This document shows positions 16,504 through 22,859 of a DNA stretch of 35,769 bases, in pieces (the first letter of the stretch is position 1; the number at the start of each line of letters is the position of its first letter). The notes beneath the pieces are model-generated. The model had not been told where the DNA came from and ran no database searches. It saw nothing but the letters and a program-made list of their open reading frames with translations. The position numbers and the translations under genes were made by a program. This DNA comes from Bacteroidales bacterium (GTDB lineage Bacteria; Bacteroidota; Bacteroidia; Bacteroidales; UBA932), in assembly GCA_017651465.1 (NCBI GenBank), contig JAGCCX010000051.1:1-35769 (forward strand), in the 5' to 3' direction.

Positions 16504-19231
16504 CGAACTTGTGCGGCGCGCAATCATAGGAGACGGCACCGCCTTCACCGCCCTGTGGGACGCCAACATCTCCTCCGTGCGCTCCTATCTGCGCAAAACG
16601 ATGACGCAGCTGGACCACTTTTACATCGAGGATGTGTGCTCCAAGACTTTCGAGAAGGCCTTCCGCCAGATCCGCAGCTTCGACCCGTCGCTGGGCAGTT
16701 TCGAGGCCTGGCTCGGGCGTATAGCGCACAACACGGCCCTGGATGTGATCGACCAGGAAAAGAGGCGCCAGAGGGGTTACATCTCTTTCGACGACGACCC
16801 CCGCACCCTCAACGTAGTGGATTCGATGGGCGGAGTTGAGGAGGATGCCCTCGACGAAATAATCAAGACCGAGGCGCGGGAAGAAACGGAATCGATGGTG
16901 GACGGCCTGCCGGAGATATACCGCGAGATAGCCCGCAAGCGCCTCATAGAAGGAATGCAGTACAAAGAAATAGCGGAGGAGACTGGTATCGAACTGAATA
17001 CGGTACGCACCCGTATCCGCCGCGCAAAACAAATGCTGGACAAAATGAAGAACCTTGTAATTACCATTCTTGCCCTCCTGGGCATATCGCTCCAGGGCCT
17101 GGCAGCCGACTACGACTACATCTCGGTATCCACCCGCAACACCTCCCTGATTATGTCAGGCAAGGCCGGGGGAGCGCTGAACTACCGCCATTACGGAGCG
17201 TCGGTGAGCAATGCTTCAGACTTTGCCGCCTATAATGCCTACACCGATTCGCATTCGGTAGGGGACGTGCAGATCTACCCCGCAGCCGGCGGACGCTTCG
17301 TATTCGAACCCGCCCTTGCCGTCAGCTATCCGGACGGAAGTCTCAACACCGAGCTGCTGTACGAATCGTACAAGCAGGAGGCGGCAGGCGAGGGAGTGAT
17401 ACGCACCACGGTTCAGCTGCGCGACTCCAGGCAGCCCCTCGGCGTCAGGCTGGTCTTTGAAGCTTATCAGGCCGAAGATGTGATACTTGCCCACGCCGAA
17501 ATCATCAACTCCGGCAAGAAGGCGGTGGTGCTGCGCGATTACTACTCTTCGTGCATCCCGCTGTACTCTCCCAAATACACCCTTACCCATTTCAACGGCA
17601 GCTGGGCGCACGAAAACTACATCGAGACCGAGCGCCTCACCCACGGAATCAAGACCATCGAGTGCCGCGACGGAGTGCGCACCACCCAGAGGTCGAATCC
17701 CTCGTTTATGCTGAGCCTCGATTCCGACACCCTGGACGAGACTCACGGCGATGTAATCGCCGGCGCCCTGTGCTGGAGCGGCAATTACAAAATCAACTTC
17801 CAGATGGACGAGGCAGGACGGCTGTACATCCTTTCCGGAATCCATCCTTCCGGAGCCGAATATACCCTTGCCGGTGGCGCCACCTTCGTAACTCCCGATA
17901 TGGTGTGGACTTACAGCACCTGCGGCGCAGGGCAGGCCAGCCGAAACCTGCACGACTGGGCGAGGGGCCATTCGATGTACGACTCTTCGATGCACTGTCC
18001 CACCCTGCTCAACAGCTGGGAGGGAGCGTATTTCTCATTCAACACCAAGACCCTTACCGATATGATGGACGACGCAGCGTCGATGGGACTTGAGATGTTC
18101 GTGCTCGACGACGGCTGGTTCGGCGAGGGCGAGTTCGCGCGCAACAACGACGATGCCGGCCTGGGCGATTGGGAGCTCAACAAAGCCAAGATCCCCGAGG
18201 GCATAGGCTATCTTGCCGACTACGCCCACGCCAAAGGCCTTAAGTTCGGTATATGGATCGAGCCCGAGATGGTCAATCCCAAGTCGCGCCTCTATCAGAA
18301 ACATCCCGAATGGGTGGTGGTTGAAAAAGGCCGTGAGGCATATACCTCCCGCAACCAGCTGCTGCTTGACCTCAGCAACCCCAAGGTGCAGGACTTCGTG
18401 TTCGATGTGTTCGACCGCACTATGCAGCTGGGCGATGTGGACTACATCAAATGGGACTGCAACCGCCACGTATTCAATGTGGGATCCAGCTACGAGGCCA
18501 ACCAGGCCAACTTCTGGGTGGATTACATCCAGGGCTACTACAAGGTGCTCGACCGCATCAGGGCCAAGTATCCCAAGGTGCTCCTGCAGTCCTGCTCGTC
18601 CGGCGGCGGAAGGATGGACTACGGCGTGCTCCGCCGGGCCAACGAGGTGTGGACCAGCGACAATACCGATGCATTCTGCCGTGCATATATGCAGTACGGC
18701 GCAAGCCTCATCTATCCCGTCCAGATCCTGGGTTCGCATATCTCCGCCACGCCCAACCATCAGACGGGTCGTATCCTGCCCCTCAAGTTCCGCTGCGATA
18801 TGGCCGCTACTGCGCGCCTGGGTATGGAGATCCAGCCCAAGCTCCTGAGCGATACGGAAAAAGACTACGTGCGCAAGTATATCGCCGCCTACAAGAAATA
18901 CCGCGACATCGTTTTCGACGGCGACCTGTACCGTATCGGCTCGCCCTACGACGGCAGCCACTACGCGCTGATGTACGTGAGCAAAGACAAGAGCCGCGCC
19001 GTGCTGTTCGCTTTCTGCCTCCAGTACGAGGGCAGGGGACTGACTCCCGAATTCCGTGCCGGAGGCCTTGATGCCGGCGCCAGGTACAAGGTTACCGAGA
19101 TAGCTCCCGTGGTCAAGTCTTTCTGGGGTGACGGAAAGGTGTTCGGCGGCGACTACCTGATGAATCACGGAGTCAATATGAACCTCAAACAGCCCCTGAC
19201 CAGTGCTGTGCTGCTGTTTGAACGCCAATGA
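16475..19231 (+). CDS. Sigma-70 (ECF-type) factor fused in frame to a GH36 alpha-galactosidase
   Basis: One uninterrupted frame encodes 918 residues with two unrelated modules. Residues 1-190 are a complete small sigma factor: region 2 (about 25-100, SYLRKTMTQLDHFYIEDVCSKTFEKA and AWLGRIAHNTALDVID) and region 4 (about 140-188, MVDGLPEIYREIARKRLIEG, then YKEIAEETGIELNTVRTRIRRAKQML helix-turn-helix). Right after it, at residue 191, comes MKNLVITILALLGISLQGLAA, a typical signal peptide, and then a full 728-residue GH36 enzyme. A true fusion would be a type II membrane protein with the sigma domain inside and the glycosidase outside. Alternatively two genes overlap at ATGA (17045-17048): the sigma stop TGA is present in the +1 frame and a single A decides. 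It overlaps polA by 29 bp and rsmG by 4 bp. Each module is sure; expression as one chain is uncertain. Confidence 0.7.
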   Translation: MAQTGSKHIDELVRRAIIGDGTAFTALWDANISSVRSYLRKTMTQLDHFYIEDVCSKTFEKAFRQIRSFDPSLGSFEAWLGRIAHNTALDVIDQEKRRQRGYISFDDDPRTLNVVDSMGGVEEDALDEIIKTEAREETESMVDGLPEIYREIARKRLIEGMQYKEIAEETGIELNTVRTRIRRAKQMLDKMKNLVITILALLGISLQGLAADYDYISVSTRNTSLIMSGKAGGALNYRHYGASVSNASDFAAYNAYTDSHSVGDVQIYPAAGGRFVFEPALAVSYPDGSLNTELLYESYKQEAAGEGVIRTTVQLRDSRQPLGVRLVFEAYQAEDVILAHAEIINSGKKAVVLRDYYSSCIPLYSPKYTLTHFNGSWAHENYIETERLTHGIKTIECRDGVRTTQRSNPSFMLSLDSDTLDETHGDVIAGALCWSGNYKINFQMDEAGRLYILSGIHPSGAEYTLAGGATFVTPDMVWTYSTCGAGQASRNLHDWARGHSMYDSSMHCPTLLNSWEGAYFSFNTKTLTDMMDDAASMGLEMFVLDDGWFGEGEFARNNDDAGLGDWELNKAKIPEGIGYLADYAHAKGLKFGIWIEPEMVNPKSRLYQKHPEWVVVEKGREAYTSRNQLLLDLSNPKVQDFVFDVFDRTMQLGDVDYIKWDCNRHVFNVGSSYEANQANFWVDYIQGYYKVLDRIRAKYPKVLLQSCSSGGGRMDYGVLRRANEVWTSDNTDAFCRAYMQYGASLIYPVQILGSHISATPNHQTGRILPLKFRCDMAATARLGMEIQPKLLSDTEKDYVRKYIAAYKKYRDIVFDGDLYRIGSPYDGSHYALMYVSKDKSRAVLFAFCLQYEGRGLTPEFRAGGLDAGARYKVTEIAPVVKSFWGDGKVFGGDYLMNHGVNMNLKQPLTSAVLLFERQ
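17045..19231 (+). CDS. GH36 alpha-galactosidase (internal start of the fused frame)
   Basis: If translation starts at the internal ATG 17045, the product is a standard 728-residue secreted alpha-galactosidase of family GH36, which releases terminal alpha-1,6-galactose from raffinose-type or mucin glycans. The signal peptide ends near GLAA. The N-terminal beta-supersandwich domain spans about 25-330; the TIM barrel carries VLDDGWFG, nucleophile Asp471 in YIKWDCNR, CSSGGGRMDYG, and acid/base Asp539 in WTSDNTDA, with spacing like characterised GH36 enzymes. The length matches stand-alone homologues, which supports this start. The sequence before it shows no Shine-Dalgarno site, which is normal in Bacteroidales. 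The 3' end forms an ATGA overlap with rsmG. Enzyme identity is sure; start choice is less so. Confidence 0.65.
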   Translation: MKNLVITILALLGISLQGLAADYDYISVSTRNTSLIMSGKAGGALNYRHYGASVSNASDFAAYNAYTDSHSVGDVQIYPAAGGRFVFEPALAVSYPDGSLNTELLYESYKQEAAGEGVIRTTVQLRDSRQPLGVRLVFEAYQAEDVILAHAEIINSGKKAVVLRDYYSSCIPLYSPKYTLTHFNGSWAHENYIETERLTHGIKTIECRDGVRTTQRSNPSFMLSLDSDTLDETHGDVIAGALCWSGNYKINFQMDEAGRLYILSGIHPSGAEYTLAGGATFVTPDMVWTYSTCGAGQASRNLHDWARGHSMYDSSMHCPTLLNSWEGAYFSFNTKTLTDMMDDAASMGLEMFVLDDGWFGEGEFARNNDDAGLGDWELNKAKIPEGIGYLADYAHAKGLKFGIWIEPEMVNPKSRLYQKHPEWVVVEKGREAYTSRNQLLLDLSNPKVQDFVFDVFDRTMQLGDVDYIKWDCNRHVFNVGSSYEANQANFWVDYIQGYYKVLDRIRAKYPKVLLQSCSSGGGRMDYGVLRRANEVWTSDNTDAFCRAYMQYGASLIYPVQILGSHISATPNHQTGRILPLKFRCDMAATARLGMEIQPKLLSDTEKDYVRKYIAAYKKYRDIVFDGDLYRIGSPYDGSHYALMYVSKDKSRAVLFAFCLQYEGRGLTPEFRAGGLDAGARYKVTEIAPVVKSFWGDGKVFGGDYLMNHGVNMNLKQPLTSAVLLFERQ

Positions 19232-19857
19232 GAACCAGTCAAGCCGATTTTGCCCGCGCCGTAGAGCTCTACCGGGAATGGAACGAGCGCATCAACGTGG
19301 TGTCACGTAAAGACATAGACCATCTTTACGAGCATCACATCCTGCACTCCCTGGCCATCGCCCGCTACCTGGAACTGCATTACGGGAGCCAGGCGCTGGA
19401 GGGGGCGTCGGTGCTGGACCTCGGCACCGGGGGAGGATTTCCGGGCATTCCGCTTGCCTTGGAGTATCCCGGCGCTTCTTTTACGCTCTGCGACTCGATT
19501 GCAAAGAAGATAAAAGTGGCGCAGGCGGTAGCCGACGGGCTGGGCCTTGCCAACGTCCGCTGCGTCAACGCCCGCGCCGAGAGCCTGGGGGTGGACTTCG
19601 ACTGGGTGGTGACCAGGGCCGTGGCCTCGCTCGAAGACCTGTACCCTTGGGTGAAGGGGCGTTTCCGCCGCAGCATTCTGTGCCTGAAAGGGGGAGACGT
19701 GGCCTCGGAAATTGCCGTTTTGGGCCGCCGTTTCGGCGTGGATAAGGGCCGCGTGAGAGTTTGGAGCATAGAAGATTGGCTTAAAGACGATTATTTCAAA
19801 GAAAAATTTGTAATTGAAATTGGAAAATCTTACCTTTGCCCTCCCAAATCTGATTAA
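19228..19857 (+). CDS. rsmG: 16S rRNA (guanine-527-N7)-methyltransferase
   Basis: The 209-residue protein is RsmG (GidB), which methylates G527 of 16S rRNA using S-adenosylmethionine. It shows the family N-terminus (WNERINVVSRKDIDHLYEHHILHSL) and the SAM loop VLDLGTGGGFPGIPLA (about residues 60-75), then LCDSIAKKIKVA and VTRAVASLEDL. Length is normal. Its start overlaps the alpha-galactosidase stop (ATGA, 19228-19231). The rpmH promoter lies inside its last codons. Confidence 0.95.
   Translation: MRTSQADFARAVELYREWNERINVVSRKDIDHLYEHHILHSLAIARYLELHYGSQALEGASVLDLGTGGGFPGIPLALEYPGASFTLCDSIAKKIKVAQAVADGLGLANVRCVNARAESLGVDFDWVVTRAVASLEDLYPWVKGRFRRSILCLKGGDVASEIAVLGRRFGVDKGRVRVWSIEDWLKDDYFKEKFVIEIGKSYLCPPKSD
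19807..19838 (+). promoter_or_regulatory. rpmH promoter
   Basis: TTTG (19807-19810), a 20-bp spacer and TACCTTTG (19831-19838) match the Bacteroidales promoter exactly. It lies within the 3' end of rsmG, 35 bp before the rpmH ATG. Confidence 0.75.
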
Positions 19858-19873
19858 TTAAAAATATTTAGAT

Positions 19874-20026
19874 ATGAAACGTACATACCAACCCTCCAAC
19901 CGCAAGAGAGTCAACAAGCACGGCTTCCGTGAGCGCATGAGCACTCCCAACGGCCGTCGCGTACTTGCGGCACGCCGTCGTCACGGCAGGAAGAAACTCA
20001 GCGTTTCTTCCGAAGACAGGTACTAG
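19874..20026 (+). CDS. rpmH: 50S ribosomal protein L34
   Basis: This 50-residue basic protein is L34 of the large ribosomal subunit. It starts [19 protein letters not shown] and continues with [23 protein letters not shown], which is the whole family signature. Length is normal (44-53 in bacteria). It has its own promoter and terminator. The neighbourhood differs from the classical dnaA-rpmH-rnpA arrangement: here it follows rsmG and is followed by a cytidylate-kinase-like gene. Confidence 0.98.
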   Translation: MKRTYQPSNRKRVNKHGFRERMSTPNGRRVLAARRRHGRKKLSVSSEDRY

Positions 20027-20044
20027 TCCCTTACCGACTAGTTT

Positions 20045-20084
20045 CCGGAAGGCTGGCCTCTTTGGCCGGCCTTCCGGCTTTTTT
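20045..20084 (+). terminator. Intrinsic terminator after rpmH
   Basis: Arms 20045-20058 and 20064-20077 form a 14-bp stem with one T-G wobble around a TCTTT loop, followed by CTTTTTT (20078-20084). This is a textbook intrinsic terminator 19 bp downstream of the rpmH stop. Confidence 0.92.
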
Positions 20085-20116
20085 GTGGGATATGTCGATA
20101 AAAAATCTTATCTTTA
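20082..20116 (+). promoter_or_regulatory. Candidate promoter of the cytidylate-kinase-like gene
   Basis: TATCTTTA (20109-20116) resembles TAnnTTTG; TTTG at 20082-20085 is 23 bp upstream, slightly too far, and belongs to the terminator T tract. The ATG is at 20143. The call is weak. Confidence 0.35.
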
Positions 20117-20142
20117 TAGCTTGAAAGAACAATCACAACCCT

Positions 20143-20793
20143 ATGAATACCAAAGAGCAATTTGTTATCACCATCAGCCGCGAAATAGGAACCGGCGGCC
20201 GTACCGTTGGACGTCTTCTTGCCGAGAAGCTCGGCGTGCGCTTCTGCGACAAAGACCTGGTCAATTCGCTGCGTGAGCGTTTCGGCCTCACCGCCTACGA
20301 AATCGAGAAGCTCAAGGGCGAGAAGAAGAACTGGCTGACGGACTTGTTCGCCAAGTTGAACCCCTCTCCGGTGGCCATTATGAACGGCGATCCGAGCGGC
20401 GCTTATTTCGACAATTTCGACAAAGAAGTTACCACCGATGAGATTTTCAAGGCCGAGTGCGAGATCCTGCGTGCCATAGCCGACGAGTCTTCGTGCGTCA
20501 TTGCCGGCCGTTCGGGCTTCTTCGTGCTTGACAATTATCCCAACAAATTCGACATCTTCCTTACTTCTTCACACCAGAACCGCATAGAGCGCGTTATGCG
20601 CAAGCAGGATCTCAACGAGAATACCGCCCGCATCATTGTTGACGAGATAGACAAGATGCGCGAGAACTATGTGAAGCGCTACACCGATAAAAGCCGTTAC
20701 GACCTTCGCAACTACGACCTCTGCCTGAATATGGACGGGGTGAGTGAAGAACAGGCGGTGAATATCATCCTCAAGGCCCTGGGCAAGGAATAA
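20143..20793 (+). CDS. Cytidylate kinase-like family protein
   Basis: The 216-residue protein belongs to the cytidylate kinase-like family (Pfam Cytidylate_kin2). It has a P-loop-like start ISREIGTGGRTVGRLLAEKLG (about residues 11-31) instead of the canonical GxxGxGKS, a DKDLV segment, CVIAGRSGFFVLD (about 121-133) and a lid-like region RIERVMRKQDL with Arg/Lys residues, followed by YVKRYTDKSRYDL. It probably phosphorylates a nucleotide or a small molecule; true CMP kinase activity is not assured because a separate Cmk is usual in Bacteroidales. It stands alone between rpmH and tRNA-Val (opposite strand). Confidence 0.8.
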   Translation: MNTKEQFVITISREIGTGGRTVGRLLAEKLGVRFCDKDLVNSLRERFGLTAYEIEKLKGEKKNWLTDLFAKLNPSPVAIMNGDPSGAYFDNFDKEVTTDEIFKAECEILRAIADESSCVIAGRSGFFVLDNYPNKFDIFLTSSHQNRIERVMRKQDLNENTARIIVDEIDKMRENYVKRYTDKSRYDLRNYDLCLNMDGVSEEQAVNIILKALGKE

Positions 20794-20814
20794 AAAAAAC
20801 TGGCTTTCGCCAGT
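20792..20814 (-). terminator. Terminator of tRNA-Val
   Basis: On the minus strand ACTGGC-GAAA-GCCAGT forms a perfect 6-bp stem with a GNRA tetraloop followed by a run of T residues (20792-20798 on the plus strand are A). It begins directly after the tRNA and may also stop the plus-strand gene weakly. Confidence 0.88.
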
Positions 20815-20819
20815 TCTTG

Positions 20820-20894
20820 TGGGAGATAACGGACTCGAACCATTGACCCCCTGCTTGTAAGGCAGGTGCTCTAAACCAGCTGAGCTAATCTCCC
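20820..20894 (-). tRNA. tRNA-Val (anticodon TAC)
   Basis: The minus strand folds as a 75-nt cloverleaf: acceptor GGGAGAT/ATCTCCC with discriminator A, D-loop GCTCAGCTGGTTTAGAGC, anticodon stem CCTGC/GCAGG with loop CTTACAA giving TAC, and T-arm GGTTCGAGTCC. CCA is not encoded. Confidence 0.97.
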
Positions 20895-20908
20895 AGGTTT
20901 GAGGACTG

Positions 20909-20939
20909 CAAAGATAGTCAAGTTTTGTTGAATTCCAAA
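20909..20939 (-). promoter_or_regulatory. tRNA-Val promoter
   Basis: On the minus strand TTTG (20936-20939), a 19-bp spacer and TATCTTTG (20909-20916) make a perfect Bacteroidales promoter 14 bp before the tRNA 5' end. It is divergent from the promoter of the downstream glycosyltransferase gene. Confidence 0.82.
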
Positions 20940-20963
20940 ATAAACTTTCACCAGAAGCGAAAA

Positions 20964-20995
20964 TTTGGAAATTGCCGCTTTTAGTCTTATCTTTG
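20964..20995 (+). promoter_or_regulatory. Promoter of the DVDEFL glycosyltransferase gene
   Basis: TTTG (20964-20967), a 20-bp spacer and TATCTTTG (20988-20995) match the consensus perfectly. The ATG at 21015 follows 19 bp later, so the leader is only about 12 nt. Confidence 0.8.
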
Positions 20996-21014
20996 AAGGA
21001 TATTTGAAACGGGA

Positions 21015-21845
21015 ATGATTGCAGCGCTGACAATGGTCAGAAATGATGATTTTTTCCTGGGCAAGTGGATCGAGTACTATGGCGGCTTGCTCGGAAAGGA
21101 TAATCTTTTTATTTACGTAGATGGAGAAGACCAGAAGGTCCCCTCTTGTGCAGATGGTTGCAACGTTACCATTATTCCCCGCGTGGGGGGCAATGTGCGC
21201 ATTTCCGACAAGCAGCGCATAGACATTCTCTCGGCCTGTGCAGCCCGGCTCCTGCAGGACTACGATATGATAGTGGGCACCGATGTGGACGAGTTCCTGG
21301 TGGTCGATCCTTCTCTCAAGATGACCCTCCCCGAGTTTCTGTACGCCCAGAATACCACCGGCCGCAATTCGCTCTCAGGCCTCGGGTGCGACATTATCTA
21401 CAACTCCGAGTATGGTACCCTCGACCGCAGCAAATCCCTGCTCGCCCAGCGCCGTGCGGCCCTGCTTTCGACCCGCTACACCAAGACTTCCGTGCTCTGC
21501 GCACCGGTGCAGTGGGGAAGCGGTTTCCACCGTACTCGCAAGGGTGATTTCCATATCTGCAAGGGCTTGTACCTCTTTCATTTCGGTTGCGCCGACCCGT
21601 CCATCATAGGTCAGAAACTCAACGACAAAGACCTTGCCTCGCGCGGCTGGGAGAGGCATCTGCGCAAGCGCCGCCGCCTCATCGACACCCTCCCGTCGCT
21701 GGAATGGCACGACTGGGACGAGTGGACCGGCAAGGCCCGTTTCATCCAGAGCATCGTGCGTCTTCCGTACACTTGGAACAAGCCGGCGATGTTCAACCTC
21801 CGCATCAAGGTGCGTGTGCCCGAGCGCTTTGCCGGCATAGTCTAG
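21015..21845 (+). CDS. Glycosyltransferase family 2-type protein
   Basis: The 276-residue protein resembles the Glyco_tranf_2_4 group (GT2/GT92-like enzymes). It begins IAALTMVRNDDFFLGKWIEYY, the typical start for this group, and carries the metal-binding DxD-type motif GTDVDEFLVV (about residues 91-100). Later segments KTSVLCAPVQWGSGFHRT and LYLFHFGCADPS fit the acceptor side of the site. No membrane segment or signal peptide is visible. It probably adds a sugar to a lipopolysaccharide or capsule precursor in the cytoplasm; donor and acceptor are unknown. It has its own promoter and its stop overlaps the convergent fimbrial gene by 4 bp. Confidence 0.8.
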   Translation: MIAALTMVRNDDFFLGKWIEYYGGLLGKDNLFIYVDGEDQKVPSCADGCNVTIIPRVGGNVRISDKQRIDILSACAARLLQDYDMIVGTDVDEFLVVDPSLKMTLPEFLYAQNTTGRNSLSGLGCDIIYNSEYGTLDRSKSLLAQRRAALLSTRYTKTSVLCAPVQWGSGFHRTRKGDFHICKGLYLFHFGCADPSIIGQKLNDKDLASRGWERHLRKRRRLIDTLPSLEWHDWDEWTGKARFIQSIVRLPYTWNKPAMFNLRIKVRVPERFAGIV

Positions 21846-22783
21846 TACACCTTGCTTTCAAATTGGCCCGGACCGTCCACGCTGATATCGACCAGCGTGG
21901 TGGTGTTGCGCCGTATTGCCGGCAGGCTGAGCTTGAACTGCCGGGTGACTCCGCTTATTTCACATTCCATCACGAACACCGTGGCAGGATTGCCTATCGT
22001 GACTTCGGGGGAGTCGTTGGGGTAGCAGTAAAGCTCGGTGCCGGGGCTTTGCGCGAATACGCCAATATCGTACGGGAGAGCCACTCTCCCCGACTCCTGA
22101 ATCACTTCGGCCGGCCTGAACCCGCCCTCGCGCAAGATTTCGGCTCCGGCGTTCACGTTCTCAAGAAAGATGCGCGGATCTTCGAGCCGTACGTAGTTCT
22201 TCATATTGTTGCTGACAATGCCCAGCTTCACCCTCGACATAAGCGGGGTAAGGGTTACAGTGCCGGAGGCTCCCGCTTGTATGACGGCGGTGCCGCTCAT
22301 CAGGGGCTGCCTGGGCGAGTCGGCCTCGAAGCGGCAGCTCAGCTGTTCGGCCCCGTCGTAGCGTGAGGGAGGGTCGTGGAACAGCTCTTCGGGATAATTG
22401 GCCACCGCTACAGCCAGCAGCTCTTCGTAGGGGCAGTAAACCAGTATGCTGTCGGGCAGGGAGCTATATACGCGTTTGGCCTTCAGGGGCTTGATTCCGT
22501 CCGCCCCATAAATGAGCACGTCCAGGCGCCTGACGGGGTGGAGCGAGTCGGCAATGGCGTCGTCCACTTTGAAACGCAGGCAAATATGGCAGCTGTCCAC
22601 AGGCACTTCTATTAGTTCGACATCCCCGCCTGCGGACAGTCTGCCACAAGAAGAGAACAAACAGGCCGGCCCCAGGGTAAGCAAGCTGAACAAGAGTATT
22701 AGTTGGAGCAGAGCGCTCCCCGGCGGCTGCCGGAAAAAGAAAGAGGAGGTACGCCGGCCTGTTTGATTCCATTTCGCTTTCAT
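21842..22783 (-). CDS. FimB/Mfa2-like fimbrial anchor lipoprotein
   Basis: The 313-residue protein has an unusually long N-region before its hydrophobic segment and then a lipobox-like LFSSC (Cys46). The mature part follows the FimB/Mfa2 pattern: a transthyretin-like beta domain with RRLDVLIYGADG, VAVANYPEE, LMSGTAVIQAG, TLTPLMSRVKLGIV, and a C-terminal strand region with TTTLVDISV. Mfa2-type proteins anchor and limit the length of type V fimbriae on Bacteroidales cells. No Mfa1/FimA-type shaft gene is present nearby, so it may be an orphan. A promoter lies 7 bp upstream of the ATG and a 12-bp inverted repeat surrounds the start. An internal start without the first residues is not available as ATG. 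Confidence 0.75.
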   Translation of the reverse strand: MKAKWNQTGRRTSSFFFRQPPGSALLQLILLFSLLTLGPACLFSSCGRLSAGGDVELIEVPVDSCHICLRFKVDDAIADSLHPVRRLDVLIYGADGIKPLKAKRVYSSLPDSILVYCPYEELLAVAVANYPEELFHDPPSRYDGAEQLSCRFEADSPRQPLMSGTAVIQAGASGTVTLTPLMSRVKLGIVSNNMKNYVRLEDPRIFLENVNAGAEILREGGFRPAEVIQESGRVALPYDIGVFAQSPGTELYCYPNDSPEVTIGNPATVFVMECEISGVTRQFKLSLPAIRRNTTTLVDISVDGPGQFESKVY

Positions 22784-22830
22784 AGTGCTGCAAAGCTATT
22801 GCGGCATTTGCGCAACTCAATGGAATCAAA
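22762..22830. repeat. 12-bp perfect inverted repeat bracketing the Mfa2-like gene start
   Basis: TTTGATTCCATT (22762-22773) and its exact reverse complement (22819-22830) flank 45 bp that contain the promoter -7 box and the start codon of the fimbrial lipoprotein gene. The left copy is inside codons 4-8; the right copy overlaps the -33 element. Confidence 0.6.
22791..22821 (-). promoter_or_regulatory. Promoter of the Mfa2-like gene
   Basis: On the minus strand ATTG (22818-22821), a 19-bp spacer and TAGCTTTG (22791-22798) fit the consensus with one mismatch in the -33 box. The -7 box ends 7 bp before the start codon. Confidence 0.6.
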
Positions 22831-22859
22831 AAAAACGTAAGCCGGATTTTGCTGATTAT

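Noticed and set aside
19874-20026. Expected dnaA-rpmH-rnpA origin region
   Set aside because: No dnaA, rnpA or DnaA-box cluster is seen near rpmH, so there is no support for a replication origin here.
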